From an uncultured bacterium (GTDB taxonomy: Bacteria > Electryoneota > Electryoneia > Electryoneales > Electryoneaceae), in NCBI GenBank assembly GCA_913009835.1, contig CAJVXH010000009.1:1-38565 (forward strand): a stretch of 38,565 bases of DNA, written 5' to 3'. The translations under genes and the position numbers were made by a program. Below are positions 8,128 to 18,433 of the stretch, one piece after another (position 1 is the first letter of the stretch; each line of letters starts with the position of its first letter). The notes beneath the pieces were generated by a model that ran no database searches, was not told the origin of the DNA, and saw only the letters and a list, made by a program, of their open reading frames with translations.

Positions 8128-10314
8128 ATGAACTCGTCCCTGCGCGAGAAGTCCAGTCAATACCTGAAACAGTTTCTCGGCGATCCATCGGGAGAATTCC
8201 GCGATGGTCAGTGGGAAGCTATAGCAGCGCTTGTTGAAGAGCGTGCCCACCTGCTTGTGGTTCAGCGCACGGGCTGGGGGAAATCCCTGGTGTATTTTCT
8301 GGCGACCAGGTTGCTGCGTGATTCCGGTATCGGTCCCACCCTCTTAATTTCCCCACTACTTTCCTTGATGCGGAATCAGATCGCGATGGCTTCGCGTATC
8401 GGTATTGCCGCCGGGACTATCAATTCGAGCAACACAGAGCAGTGGGACGAAGTATTCACAAAACTACGTCAGGATGAACTCGACGTCCTGCTGATCTCCC
8501 CGGAGCGTTTGGCGAACGGGGATTTTGTTTCTCGTCACCTGCTGCCGAATGTGGGCAGACTGGGCTTATTTGTTGTCGATGAGGCGCATTGCATTTCAGA
8601 CTGGGGGCATGATTTCCGTCCGGATTACAGACGCATTGGTCGGATTGTACGCAATTTGCCCCCAAATGTATCCGTGCTTGCGACCACTGCGACCGCAAAC
8701 GACAGGGTGATCGAGGATATCCGCTTTCAGCTGGGCGCGAAGTTGCGGGTTCATCGTGGACCTTTGGCGCGGGATAGTTTGTGGCTGCAAACTTGGAAAT
8801 TACCGCATCGCGAACAACGATTTGCCTGGCTGGCGCAACACATCCCACGTTTACCCGGCGTTGGAATCGTCTATGTGCTTACAGTTCGTGACGCTGAACG
8901 GCTAGCGGAGTGGTTGAGGTCCGAGGGTATTGAAGCGCTGGCGTATTCGGGACGTTCCGACGATCGGGAAAGCAAGGAAGCTGCGCTTCTCGAGAACCGC
9001 TGCAAGGTGCTGGTAGCTACTACCGCGCTAGGTATGGGGTTTGACAAGCCGGACATCGGATTCATCATTCACTACCAGCGTCCTTCGTCGGTGATCGCCT
9101 ACTATCAGCAGGTTGGTCGTGCGGGGCGAAATGTCGAGAGGGCATTGGGTCTGCTGATGGAGGGTGAAGAGGATGATGAGATAGCCAATTATTTCATGAT
9201 GAAGGCGTTTCCGTCGGAGGAGAATCTCGAACGGATCCTCTGGTTACTGGATGACTCCGAGCAGGGTTTGACAGAGCGCCAGTTGCAGGCTGGTGTAAAT
9301 ATGCCGGCAGGTGAACTCCAGAGTGCGCTCAAGTTTCTTGGGACGATGGATCCTCCTCCGGCGGTTGTGACTGGCCGTATTTGGACACGCACTCCTCATC
9401 CGTACCAGTCTGATGGAGACCGTGTCGAGCGTGTGCTGGAATTGCGCCGTGAAGAGTTGGCGGTGATGAAACAGTACATGGCCGGGGAATCGTGCCTGAT
9501 GCAGTTGCTACAGCGTGAGTTGAACGATCCTGCCGCAGAACCTTGTGGCCGTTGCGCCGTTTGCCGGGGTGGGACGTTGACTAGTCTCGACATCGACTCA
9601 GCCGTGGTGACTCGGGCGGAAATGTTTCTGCGACGTAGCGAACGTGAGATCAAGCCGCGCGCGATGTGGATCGGCGAAACCAAGGGGCTGATTGACAAGG
9701 AGTTGCGTTGTGAGAAGGGACGAGTGCTTGCACCGTGGGGGGGATCAGGCTGGGGGCCGTCCATCAGGAAGGGCAAGCAGGAAACTGGACAATTCGACGA
9801 TGAGCTCGTGACTGCAGTGGTCGAGATGATCGAGCGATGGATTCCTGATCCAGCGCCGACGTGGTTGGCCTGTGTTCCGTCGAACCGTCATCCGGAATTG
9901 GTGCCGGATTTTGCGAGGCGGTTGGCGTTACGGTTGGGCTTGCCCTATCATGAAGCGATCGAGAAGGTAGCTGAGACAGAACCACAGAAGATGATGCAGA
10001 ACAGTGTGAAACAGTCGAACAACGTACGGGGAGCTTTTGCGGTGAAGCGGGAATGTGTGCAGCAGAATGAAGCGGTGTTTCTGGTTGATGATTTGGTGGA
10101 TTCGGGCTGGACATTTACAGTTACCGGAGTGCTGTTGCGAGAAGCAGGGTCAGGACCGGTCTTTCCGTTGGCGTTAGGTGACACGAGTTCCAGCAGCGGA
10201 TATAATCAATCTGGTACACGCCAAGTGCGGCGCCAGTTGTTGGGAAAAGTACTTGAAGAACTTGACTCAAGACAGAACAAATCGCAAGACGAAGGGGACG
10301 CCAGCAATGAATGA
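8128..10314 (+). CDS. RecQ-family DNA helicase fused to a phosphoribosyltransferase domain
   Basis: This is a superfamily 2 3'-5' helicase with a C-terminal ComF-like phosphoribosyltransferase (PRTase) module. Helicase motifs appear in order: RTGWGKS (motif I, Lys near residue 52), VVDEAHCISDWG (motif II, near 150), LATTATAN (III), KVLVATTALGMGFDKPD (V) and YYQQVGRAGR (VI). A RecQ zinc cluster follows (ESCLMQ then CGRCAVC). From about residue 555 the sequence becomes PRTase-like, ending in a PRPP-loop motif VFLVDDLVDSGWT near 650. The domain order is known from other bacteria; its biochemical role is not settled. The ATG at 8128 follows GGGCGAGG, and a TTG at 8101 is the alternative. Its stop overlaps the next gene by 8 bases, so the two are probably translated together. 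Confidence 0.9.
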   Translation: MNSSLREKSSQYLKQFLGDPSGEFRDGQWEAIAALVEERAHLLVVQRTGWGKSLVYFLATRLLRDSGIGPTLLISPLLSLMRNQIAMASRIGIAAGTINSSNTEQWDEVFTKLRQDELDVLLISPERLANGDFVSRHLLPNVGRLGLFVVDEAHCISDWGHDFRPDYRRIGRIVRNLPPNVSVLATTATANDRVIEDIRFQLGAKLRVHRGPLARDSLWLQTWKLPHREQRFAWLAQHIPRLPGVGIVYVLTVRDAERLAEWLRSEGIEALAYSGRSDDRESKEAALLENRCKVLVATTALGMGFDKPDIGFIIHYQRPSSVIAYYQQVGRAGRNVERALGLLMEGEEDDEIANYFMMKAFPSEENLERILWLLDDSEQGLTERQLQAGVNMPAGELQSALKFLGTMDPPPAVVTGRIWTRTPHPYQSDGDRVERVLELRREELAVMKQYMAGESCLMQLLQRELNDPAAEPCGRCAVCRGGTLTSLDIDSAVVTRAEMFLRRSEREIKPRAMWIGETKGLIDKELRCEKGRVLAPWGGSGWGPSIRKGKQETGQFDDELVTAVVEMIERWIPDPAPTWLACVPSNRHPELVPDFARRLALRLGLPYHEAIEKVAETEPQKMMQNSVKQSNNVRGAFAVKRECVQQNEAVFLVDDLVDSGWTFTVTGVLLREAGSGPVFPLALGDTSSSSGYNQSGTRQVRRQLLGKVLEELDSRQNKSQDEGDASNE

Positions 10315-11311
10315 CGATAGAATGGACACTGAACTGTCACCGGATTCACAGATGGTTTTTGTGCTATGCGCACACCTGCCCAAGGCTGCAAATGGGACAG
10401 CTGATCCGTTGCCGCCTAAAGAATACCAAAGACTGGCGTTATGGTTGAACCAGAACAAGCGCCGTCCAGCGGATTTATTCAGTTTGGAAACAGACGATGC
10501 CTTGAGCATGGAGCTTTCCGGGCACGGATTTGATGTTGAGAGATTGGTCGGACTCATTCGCCGGGCCGGGACGTTGTCGTTGAAGGCGGACGAGTGGTCA
10601 CAGCGTGGAATCTGGATACGCACCCGCGCCGATGAGGACTATCCTGAACGGTTGCGGCGAGCATTCGGTGGGCTGATACCACCACTGGTATTTGGTTCCG
10701 GCGATCCTGCGGCACTACAGGGAGGTGGTGTGGCGATTGTAGGCTCACGCCATGCGTCCCAGGAGGCGCTCGAGGCGACACGTCGAGTGGCGGAAATTGC
10801 CGCCGGGTATGGCAGTGCGGTGATTTCGGGCGGAGCACGCGGCGTGGATTCAACCGCAACCTATGCCGCATTTGAAGCTGGTGGCGTAGTTGTCGAAGTA
10901 CTCGCGGAAGGGCTGGCAAAGCGTGTCCGTGACCGGAATGCGCGTCAGGCGATCGAAGCGGGACGGTTGACGATAATCTCCTTTTTTTCACCTGAGGCAG
11001 GTTTTTCGGTGGGTCAGGCGATGGCACGCAACCGTTATGTGTATGCGTTGGCGGATCGTGCGGTAGTTGTGTGCACCGATTCCGGCAGTGGCGGAACCTG
11101 GGCGGGGGCGGTGGAGAATCTCCGAAAAACGAAACGTCCTGTGTATGTGCTCGACGAAACCTGGGCGCCGCCGGGAAATAGAGATCTTCAAAAACACGGA
11201 GCTATTCCCGTGAGCTTGGATCGTCTACAGGAAATTCTAGCGGGCGATGAGGAGGATGATCTGCCTCTAAATAGCCAAGAGCAAATGGGCCTTTTTGACC
11301 AGGGAGATTGA
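10307..11311 (+). CDS. DprA/Smf-like Rossmann protein
   Basis: This 334-residue protein has an N-terminal helical region (EYQRLALWLNQN, then FDVERLVGLIRRAG, a helix-hairpin-helix-like segment) and a DprA/SLOG Rossmann core. Core motifs are VAIVGSR (about 143-148), VISGGARGVDSTATYAA, VVVEVLAEGL, MARNRYVYALADRAVVV and TDSGSGGTW. DprA binds single-stranded DNA and loads RecA during transformation; the wider SLOG superfamily also includes nucleotide-binding conflict proteins. The ATG at 10307 lies within the end of the RecQ-PRTase gene (ATGAATGA overlap), with AAGGGG upstream. A GTG at 10178 would overlap the RecQ gene by more than 130 bases. Function in competence or in a defence-like module remains open. 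Confidence 0.88.
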   Translation: MNDDRMDTELSPDSQMVFVLCAHLPKAANGTADPLPPKEYQRLALWLNQNKRRPADLFSLETDDALSMELSGHGFDVERLVGLIRRAGTLSLKADEWSQRGIWIRTRADEDYPERLRRAFGGLIPPLVFGSGDPAALQGGGVAIVGSRHASQEALEATRRVAEIAAGYGSAVISGGARGVDSTATYAAFEAGGVVVEVLAEGLAKRVRDRNARQAIEAGRLTIISFFSPEAGFSVGQAMARNRYVYALADRAVVVCTDSGSGGTWAGAVENLRKTKRPVYVLDETWAPPGNRDLQKHGAIPVSLDRLQEILAGDEEDDLPLNSQEQMGLFDQGD

Positions 11312-11478
11312 TCGTAAAACCTTGCGTTCTCCAACACGAGTTTTGAAATGATTCACGGTGTCGGTTCATGCGATCCGGTACCGCTTATTTGCTGCGAATC
11401 AAGCCGTGAACTATATTAGATCAGTATCCATCAAAATAATTCCGATCAGAAATACAGTCTATCACTACTGGAGGAAAT

Positions 11479-13683
11479 ATGAAATCGACTACACGTCAAC
11501 ATGTGTACCGCTCCGTCTGGTTGCTACTCCTGCTATCGTTCACGCTCGTTTCCGCCCAGGAGTGGGAAGTCGTCGGCCCGCGCGGGATGCGTGCTGTAGA
11601 CATCGAAGTGCACCCGGTCTACCGCACTAATGTCTGGCTCTCCACCGGGTACAATCTATATTTCTCTGAAGACAACGGGGCTACCTGGGCGACTCGTTCG
11701 GTGATTCCGTTTGAATTCCACGATAAGATAACCCTGCATCCTACCAATCTCGACACGGTTATGGTTGTCTGTGACGGTTTGCCGTATCGGAGTGTGAATC
11801 GAGGGTTGACATGGGAGCTCGTACCCGGATATCCGACGGGTGGTTCGAGTGCATACGCCCTTCAGCGTCACCCATTAACGGATCTACCGGTAATCCTCCA
11901 GGGCGATTACTACGCGATGGATTCTTGGGGTGGGGCATTCGTGACGCAATATGATGATGGCGCGAGTAAATACTTGCTCCATCCGTCAGACCCGGATCTG
12001 GTAGTCGTAAGTAGTGCTCCGGACTACTATTACGGGCCAAGCCGACTCACCTTGTCCACTGGTGAAATTGAACCGCTGTACGACATGGACAATCTCGGTG
12101 AGATTGAGCACTTTCCCGAGCTAATTTTGCTGAACACGGGCGATCCGGATTGGTTGATCGGCGTGGCGCACAGCTTCTGGTATACGATCGACGGATACAT
12201 GGAAACGCGAGATGGTGGCGTGACCTGGACGTTGGGAACCACTCACCCTGCGTTGAACTGTGCGACTGAACTCGTTGACGAAAATGTGGTCTGGGCGCTG
12301 ACCGAGGACGCATTCATGCGCACCACGGACGGTTCCCAGACTTGGGACGTCGAAATGGACAGCGATGATCTGCCCTTTCCCTTCCGGAGTTTCAGTGGAA
12401 TCAAATACAGCTTCAGCCATGTTTATCCGGAAACCTTCTGGTACCTCAACGGCGGTCGATTGTTTCTAACGCACAACTCCGGTGATAGCTGGGTCGAAAT
12501 TGACACGTTCTATGATTACTCGAATGTCAATGATGTCGCAGCTAGTCGAGGCGATCCAAACCGGCTGTACCTGGTATCTGACGGGCTCTGGCGTTCCGAC
12601 GATGACGGTGTGAGCTGGCAGATGGTCAACGAGATCAGCTACGTGGAGATAGAAACCGGTTTGCAGCCCGACGATGTGTTCAGTGGGAACTATCGCAGTC
12701 TGGACGGTGGGGTCACTTGGGATGTGCTGGACTATACCAACACCGGCATTGCTGTAGGTGAATACGGTTATTACGTCACCGAAGTGGCTTACGATCCGGC
12801 CAACACCGACCGAGTGTTCATTCTTGCTTCAGCGGCCAGATTTGAGGAGCCGGACAATCCGCAACCGTACTACACGACAGATTTCGGCGATACCTGGCAG
12901 CAGCCATCTGGGATGCCGCAGTACACATGGGAAGGGGATTACTACTTCGATCCGCTACGCCCGGAACGGGTGTACTTCCGCCGTCGAGACCAGGGAGGTT
13001 CGTTGTACAGGTCGGATGATGGTGGAGCGAATTTCGCGTTATTGCAGGATGAGGCGTATCAGCTTGAGTTCGCTCCGAATAGCGACCGTTTGATTGCCTG
13101 GTCGAGTGACGGACTGTTCAGCTCCATTGATGGCGGTGAAACCCTCGATTTGTTCGGTGAGCTGGCTGGCGAAGAACCGTTGAACGTTGAGATCACTGGT
13201 GCTGAGCAGGTTGTGGTGTTGACCGCGACCAGCGTCTGGTTCTGCGATCCGAACCTTGATAACAGTTTGTGGACCAGGTTATTACTCACAGACCTTCCCC
13301 ATGAGGACGGTTTCGCTGTCTCAGAATCAGGTACTTTGTTTCTGGTCAGCGAAGGCTTGCGTCGCAATGCTGGACTGTTGGTATCAGCACCGGAAACCGA
13401 TAATACGCGCTTGCCGGATCGCTTTGAGCTGCTGCCGGTAACCCCGAATCCGTTCAACGCAACGGCGCGGGTTGATATTGCCCTGCCAGTTCCAACAACT
13501 GTTCGGTTGGAAGTGTTGAATGTGCTCGGCCAAAGTATGACCGTGCTGGCTGACAGGCGTTTTGCTGCCGGACATCATCAGTTCGTACTCGATGGATCCA
13601 ATTGGGCAAGCGGTGCGTATCTGCTACGAGCGTCCGTGGAAGGGTACGGGGATCAGACCCGACGAATGATATTGCTGAAATAA
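11479..13683 (+). CDS. Secreted beta-propeller (sortilin/BNR-like) protein with T9SS sorting domain
   Basis: A 734-residue exported protein. The signal peptide runs through the LLLLLSFTLVSA stretch, with likely cleavage before QEW. The body carries many BNR/Asp-box-like repeats (SEDNGATW, SVNRGLTW, TRDGGVTW, TTDGSQTW, SDDDGVSW, RSDDGGANF), the hallmark of sortilin/VPS10-type beta-propellers often found in surface hydrolases or adhesins. The last 85 or so residues form a Por/T9SS sorting domain (TPNPFNATARV, GQSMTVLADR, SGAYLLRASV, RRMILLK). GGAGG lies 4 bases before the ATG. It interrupts the replication cluster between the dprA-like and dciA genes, so linkage of function is not implied. No catalytic motif is evident. 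Confidence 0.9.
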   Translation: MKSTTRQHVYRSVWLLLLLSFTLVSAQEWEVVGPRGMRAVDIEVHPVYRTNVWLSTGYNLYFSEDNGATWATRSVIPFEFHDKITLHPTNLDTVMVVCDGLPYRSVNRGLTWELVPGYPTGGSSAYALQRHPLTDLPVILQGDYYAMDSWGGAFVTQYDDGASKYLLHPSDPDLVVVSSAPDYYYGPSRLTLSTGEIEPLYDMDNLGEIEHFPELILLNTGDPDWLIGVAHSFWYTIDGYMETRDGGVTWTLGTTHPALNCATELVDENVVWALTEDAFMRTTDGSQTWDVEMDSDDLPFPFRSFSGIKYSFSHVYPETFWYLNGGRLFLTHNSGDSWVEIDTFYDYSNVNDVAASRGDPNRLYLVSDGLWRSDDDGVSWQMVNEISYVEIETGLQPDDVFSGNYRSLDGGVTWDVLDYTNTGIAVGEYGYYVTEVAYDPANTDRVFILASAARFEEPDNPQPYYTTDFGDTWQQPSGMPQYTWEGDYYFDPLRPERVYFRRRDQGGSLYRSDDGGANFALLQDEAYQLEFAPNSDRLIAWSSDGLFSSIDGGETLDLFGELAGEEPLNVEITGAEQVVVLTATSVWFCDPNLDNSLWTRLLLTDLPHEDGFAVSESGTLFLVSEGLRRNAGLLVSAPETDNTRLPDRFELLPVTPNPFNATARVDIALPVPTTVRLEVLNVLGQSMTVLADRRFAAGHHQFVLDGSNWASGAYLLRASVEGYGDQTRRMILLK

Positions 13684-14092
13684 CCTTCGCAGATCATTAG
13701 AACTCATGCAAAATGTTACGTAGCTAACCAGTCCGTGCTTGGAGTGTCAAGCGCGGATTGTCAGATAGTCAACACCGAGATCCTTCTCGCCTTCGCCATC
13801 AGGATGACTGATCTATCCCGCATTCAGAGGAGGGTTAGGGGCACTGAATTTCTTGTTGAAAGCACTATAAAAGTGGCGCGAGCCCGGTTTTTTTCGTACC
13901 TTGTCACAGTTGTGGTTCTCCTAGGAGATCCCGGTCTTACAGGCATTTATGGTACCAGTCTCAACGGTGCCGGGTCATGAGGGCAACATCTGTTTCTCAT
14001 GGTCGCAATGGGAAGACAGGTTTCGGCGAGAAGGGGACCGCAATAATCTGGTCTGGAAACGCGATTGTTACCTCGGCGCGGCAGTTGATTTC
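13684..14092. other. Intergenic region before the DciA gene
   Basis: It contains one P4 palindrome (13733-13756: CCGTGCTTG, 6-nt loop, CAAGCGCGG). I see no other gene or signal. The open frame extends upstream to an ATG at 13949, but those extra residues do not look like the family. Confidence 0.6.
13733..13756 (+). repeat. Palindromic element P4, copy 2
   Basis: CCGTGCTTG (13733-13741) and CAAGCGCGG (13748-13756) are the same arms as at 14489-14510, with a different loop. It lies about 50 bases after the stop of the propeller gene. Confidence 0.85.
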
Positions 14093-14470
14093 ATGAATAA
14101 TAGTCGGAAAACGCGACCTCATCCTCTTCTGTTGTGGGAGCGTGAGTGGAAGCGGAAGCCTCGCGATGCCAAGGGTCGGCACCAGGGACAGGTCATCCCT
14201 CTGGACGGTCTGCTCGGGGAGTGGGGGAGCAATCCGAAAGTGCGGTCGTCTTTGCACGAGGCGGACCTGTTCAACCGCTGGGCGGAGATCGTCGGTGATA
14301 AGGTTGGTCAGCAGGCGATACCGGCACGGCTGGATCGTGGCAAATTGACCTTGCAGGTTGAGGACAGCGGCTGGCGAAACCAGTTGGTGTACATGCGGCG
14401 TGAGTTGATCGGACGGATAAACGGCGCGTTGGGCGATAGTGTGGTGAAGGAGATCGTGTTTACGGCGTAG
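14093..14470 (+). CDS. DciA-like (DUF721) protein
   Basis: The C-terminal half matches the DUF721/DciA fold: LFNRWAEIVGDKVGQQAIP, then RLDRGKLTLQVEDSGWRNQL and LIGRINGALGDSVVKEIVF. DciA proteins help load or operate the replicative helicase DnaB in bacteria that lack DnaC or DnaI, and the gene often sits near gyrB as here. The start is uncertain. The ATG at 14093 gives 125 residues, close to the family's usual size, but has no clear ribosome site. The ATG at 13949 would add 48 residues without similarity. A dense repeat array begins 19 bases after the stop. Confidence 0.82.
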   Translation: MNNSRKTRPHPLLLWEREWKRKPRDAKGRHQGQVIPLDGLLGEWGSNPKVRSSLHEADLFNRWAEIVGDKVGQQAIPARLDRGKLTLQVEDSGWRNQLVYMRRELIGRINGALGDSVVKEIVFTA

Positions 14471-14488
14471 GTTGTGCTGCGGACAGGC

Positions 14489-14902
14489 CCGTGCTTGCTT
14501 GCAAGCGCGGATCGGCAACCTTTTTTTCTCAGGACTCAGGACTCAGGACTCAGGACTCAGGACAAGGTTTGGATAATCCCTGCGAACCGCCAAAAAGACG
14601 GCGGGTCACAGGGGCATATATCATAGCTGAGTTATCTGGATAACCGGGTGCTTGCAAGCGCGGATCGGCAACCTTTTTTTCTCAGGACTCAGGACTCAGG
14701 ACTCAGGACAAGGTTTGGATAATCCCTGCGAACCGCCAAAAAGACGGCGGGTCACAGGGGCATATATCATAGCTGAGTTATCTGGATAACCGTTTGCTTG
14801 CAAGCGCGGATCGGCAACCTTTTTTTCTCAGGACTCAGGACTCAGGACAAGGTTTGGATAATCCCTGCGAACCGCCAAAAAGACGGCGGGTCACAGGGGC
14901 AT
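14489..14902 (+). repeat. Composite tandem repeat array upstream of gyrB
   Basis: The array begins with a P4 hairpin (14489-14510), followed by units of 153 bp (14511-14663), 146 bp (14664-14809) and a truncated third (14810-14902). Each unit reads ATCGGCAACC, T7, a CTCAGG(ACTCAGG)n run, ACAAGGTTTGGATA, the 71-bp P2 element, then GCTTGCAAGCGCGG. Counting the initial CTCAGG, the heptamer run has 5, 4 and 3 units (14528-14561, 14681-14707, 14827-14846). P2 copies are 14576-14646, 14722-14792 and a 42-bp stub at 14861-14902. Apart from the heptamer count and a 2-base change, the units look identical. Confidence 0.93.
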
Positions 14903-14927
14903 GACATAGAACAGCACGTAGGATCAT

Positions 14928-14947
14928 CCCAGACATGAATGTCTGGG
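14928..14947 (+). repeat. Palindromic element P1, copy C
   Basis: CCCAGACAT, GA, ATGTCTGGG form a perfect 9-2-9 dyad preceded by GGATCAT and followed by GGCATG, the flanks of copies A and B. The P1 stem has compensated changes relative to copy A. It lies 88 bases before the gyrB start. Confidence 0.85.
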
Positions 14948-15014
14948 GCATGACATACAATCAAGCGATACATCCCCCGCATTGGTAACTCCCAACACGG
15001 GCGAGAACGCATAG

Positions 15015-17111
<2,097 letters not shown>

Positions 17112-17175
17112 ATAGTGCCTCTTGGAGTCATTTCTTTCCAAAATATTCTCTAGGCTTTGGAGATATTATTGTGTA

Positions 17176-17264
17176 AACTCCTTCAGGAGTTCTCTGCCAG
17201 CGGCAGGGAATTTGTCGAGGCTTTACCGCTGAGCCAGCCTGGCGAATCAGCGGTATTTTTATTT
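17176..17264 (+). terminator. Three consecutive hairpins ending in the gyrB terminator
   Basis: AACTCC/GGAGTT (17176-17191, TTCA loop) and CTGCC/GGCAG (17194-17206) precede a 9-bp stem TACCGCTGA/TCAGCGGTA (17224-17255) followed by TTTTTATTTT. The last hairpin is a standard rho-independent terminator. The first two may be part of a structured 3' UTR. Confidence 0.85.
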
Positions 17265-17687
17265 TGACCACCTTGGACTAGTTCTGATTTTTCTTAGAGT
17301 CCTAGGGCTATCGGCCAAAAATGCAGTTATAAAATTCCCTTTTCGCAGGTCTCTACCTAATTGGACAACTACCACATAGTTTCCTGATACAACTGTCACT
17401 CGCCGATTATTGATATACTTTTTCTTCTTCTTGTCGTACCCAACATAGAGTTCTGCCTTTGGATCCAGTAAGGCATATTCAATCCAATCAATTCTTTCTG
17501 CCCGCGCTTGTGAAAAAGTATCGTCTTTCGAGTGAATTGAATCGAAAAAGCAATGATCAAATTGTTGCTTATTGAATCTTATTTTAATGCCATCATATGT
17601 ATTGATAGGATTATGACAGTATTTACGGTGATAATGCGTACGATACAATTGAATATCATCATATATAACCAAGTTAGGCGCATTCAT
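17259..17687 (-). CDS. Probable PBECR/BECR-fold RNase (toxin-like)
   Basis: A 142-residue protein with the layout of phage-Barnase-EndoU-ColicinE5/D-RelE-like (PBECR) nucleases. It has a conserved-looking His in QQFDHCFF, an RAERIDWIEYALLDP helix, a basic hairpin (DKKKKKYINNRR), a YVVVVQLGR strand and NFITAF near the end. BECR enzymes cut RNA and are frequent toxins in phage and mobile-element conflicts. This assignment is by pattern only. The ATG at 17687 shares a base with the stop of the upstream DUF3800 gene (TGATG), so translation is coupled. Base composition is clearly AT-rich compared with gyrB, pointing to horizontal acquisition. The stop overlaps the T-tail of the gyrB terminator on the other strand. 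Confidence 0.7.
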   Translation of the reverse strand: MNAPNLVIYDDIQLYRTHYHRKYCHNPINTYDGIKIRFNKQQFDHCFFDSIHSKDDTFSQARAERIDWIEYALLDPKAELYVGYDKKKKKYINNRRVTVVSGNYVVVVQLGRDLRKGNFITAFLADSPRTLRKIRTSPRWSK

Positions 17688-18388
17688 CACCAGCCGCCTT
17701 CAAAAATAATCCTAAAAATATTGACTTTATTTTCTGATCTACTTGTTGGTCGCAATTCATGACCTAATTTGGTTTGAAAATATTGAATTAGTTCTTTTTT
17801 TGCAGATGAAGACACAATACTATTATTCATATGCGAAGATACGATTCCGGTAATAAAATCTGTAAATTGAATCAACACAGATTCTTCTGATCTAATTGCT
17901 TGAAGATTAGATACAGATGAGGTAATATTACTATAGGATAGGCATCTTTTCAGAATAGGCAATCTGTCTAAGGCTTTATTCTGTTTGTGATCTAAAAATA
18001 TATTATAATCATTATGATCTAAAATCCAGGGTTTAATGAGTTGATAATAGAACTTGTAGAATCCTAATTCATGATCATTATCATGGAATCTATCTAGATC
18101 AACTAGAGCATTATCAACTAGAATACAACGAAATCTTAATGCGGCTCCCTCTGAAAAAAAGAGATCAATAAGTGATTTGAAGAAATCGCTCCTACTAGTT
18201 GAAACCTTCTGCCACTTGAACTCTGCTCCTATTCGATGGGTCTCTCTAAGACCATGGAGGCGCTGTTTCATGTTTTCACGAAATTCTGTTTGAAGCCATA
18301 GACTACCTATTACCAAATATTTGTATTTGGGAAACTCCGAAGAAAGTAAATCCGGTTGGCTTTCATCACAATATACATCAAATATCAT
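17687..18388 (-). CDS. DUF3800 domain protein
   Basis: The 233 residues match the DUF3800 pattern: an N-terminal YCDES acidic motif, a YLVIGSLW strand, AEFKWQKVS, a LGFYKFYYQLI helix, NIFLDHKQNKALDRL, and SVLIQFTDFITGIVSSHMNN near the end. The spaced acidic residues suggest a metal-dependent, RNase-H-like nuclease, but no activity is established. GAGG lies 5 bases before the ATG. It is the first gene of a two-gene AT-rich islet and is coupled by a TGATG junction to the probable PBECR RNase. It could be an antitoxin-like partner, a second nuclease, or part of a defence unit. Confidence 0.85.
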   Translation of the reverse strand: MIFDVYCDESQPDLLSSEFPKYKYLVIGSLWLQTEFRENMKQRLHGLRETHRIGAEFKWQKVSTSRSDFFKSLIDLFFSEGAALRFRCILVDNALVDLDRFHDNDHELGFYKFYYQLIKPWILDHNDYNIFLDHKQNKALDRLPILKRCLSYSNITSSVSNLQAIRSEESVLIQFTDFITGIVSSHMNNSIVSSSAKKELIQYFQTKLGHELRPTSRSENKVNIFRIIFEGGW

Positions 18389-18433
18389 TGTAGCCTCGAA
18401 TTGATAGGGATTCGGATCAATATACTTAACTTC

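Noticed and set aside
13949-14092. N-terminal extension of the DciA-like gene
   Set aside because: The extra 48 residues do not resemble DUF721 and there is no ribosome site before the ATG at 13949; it remains possible.
14489-14902. Possible CRISPR array
   Set aside because: The units are contiguous 146-153-bp tandem duplications without unique spacers, and no cas gene is in the window.
17112-17264. Possible attachment site for the AT-rich islet
   Set aside because: No direct repeat flanking 17.26-18.39 kb was seen, and no integrase gene is present.
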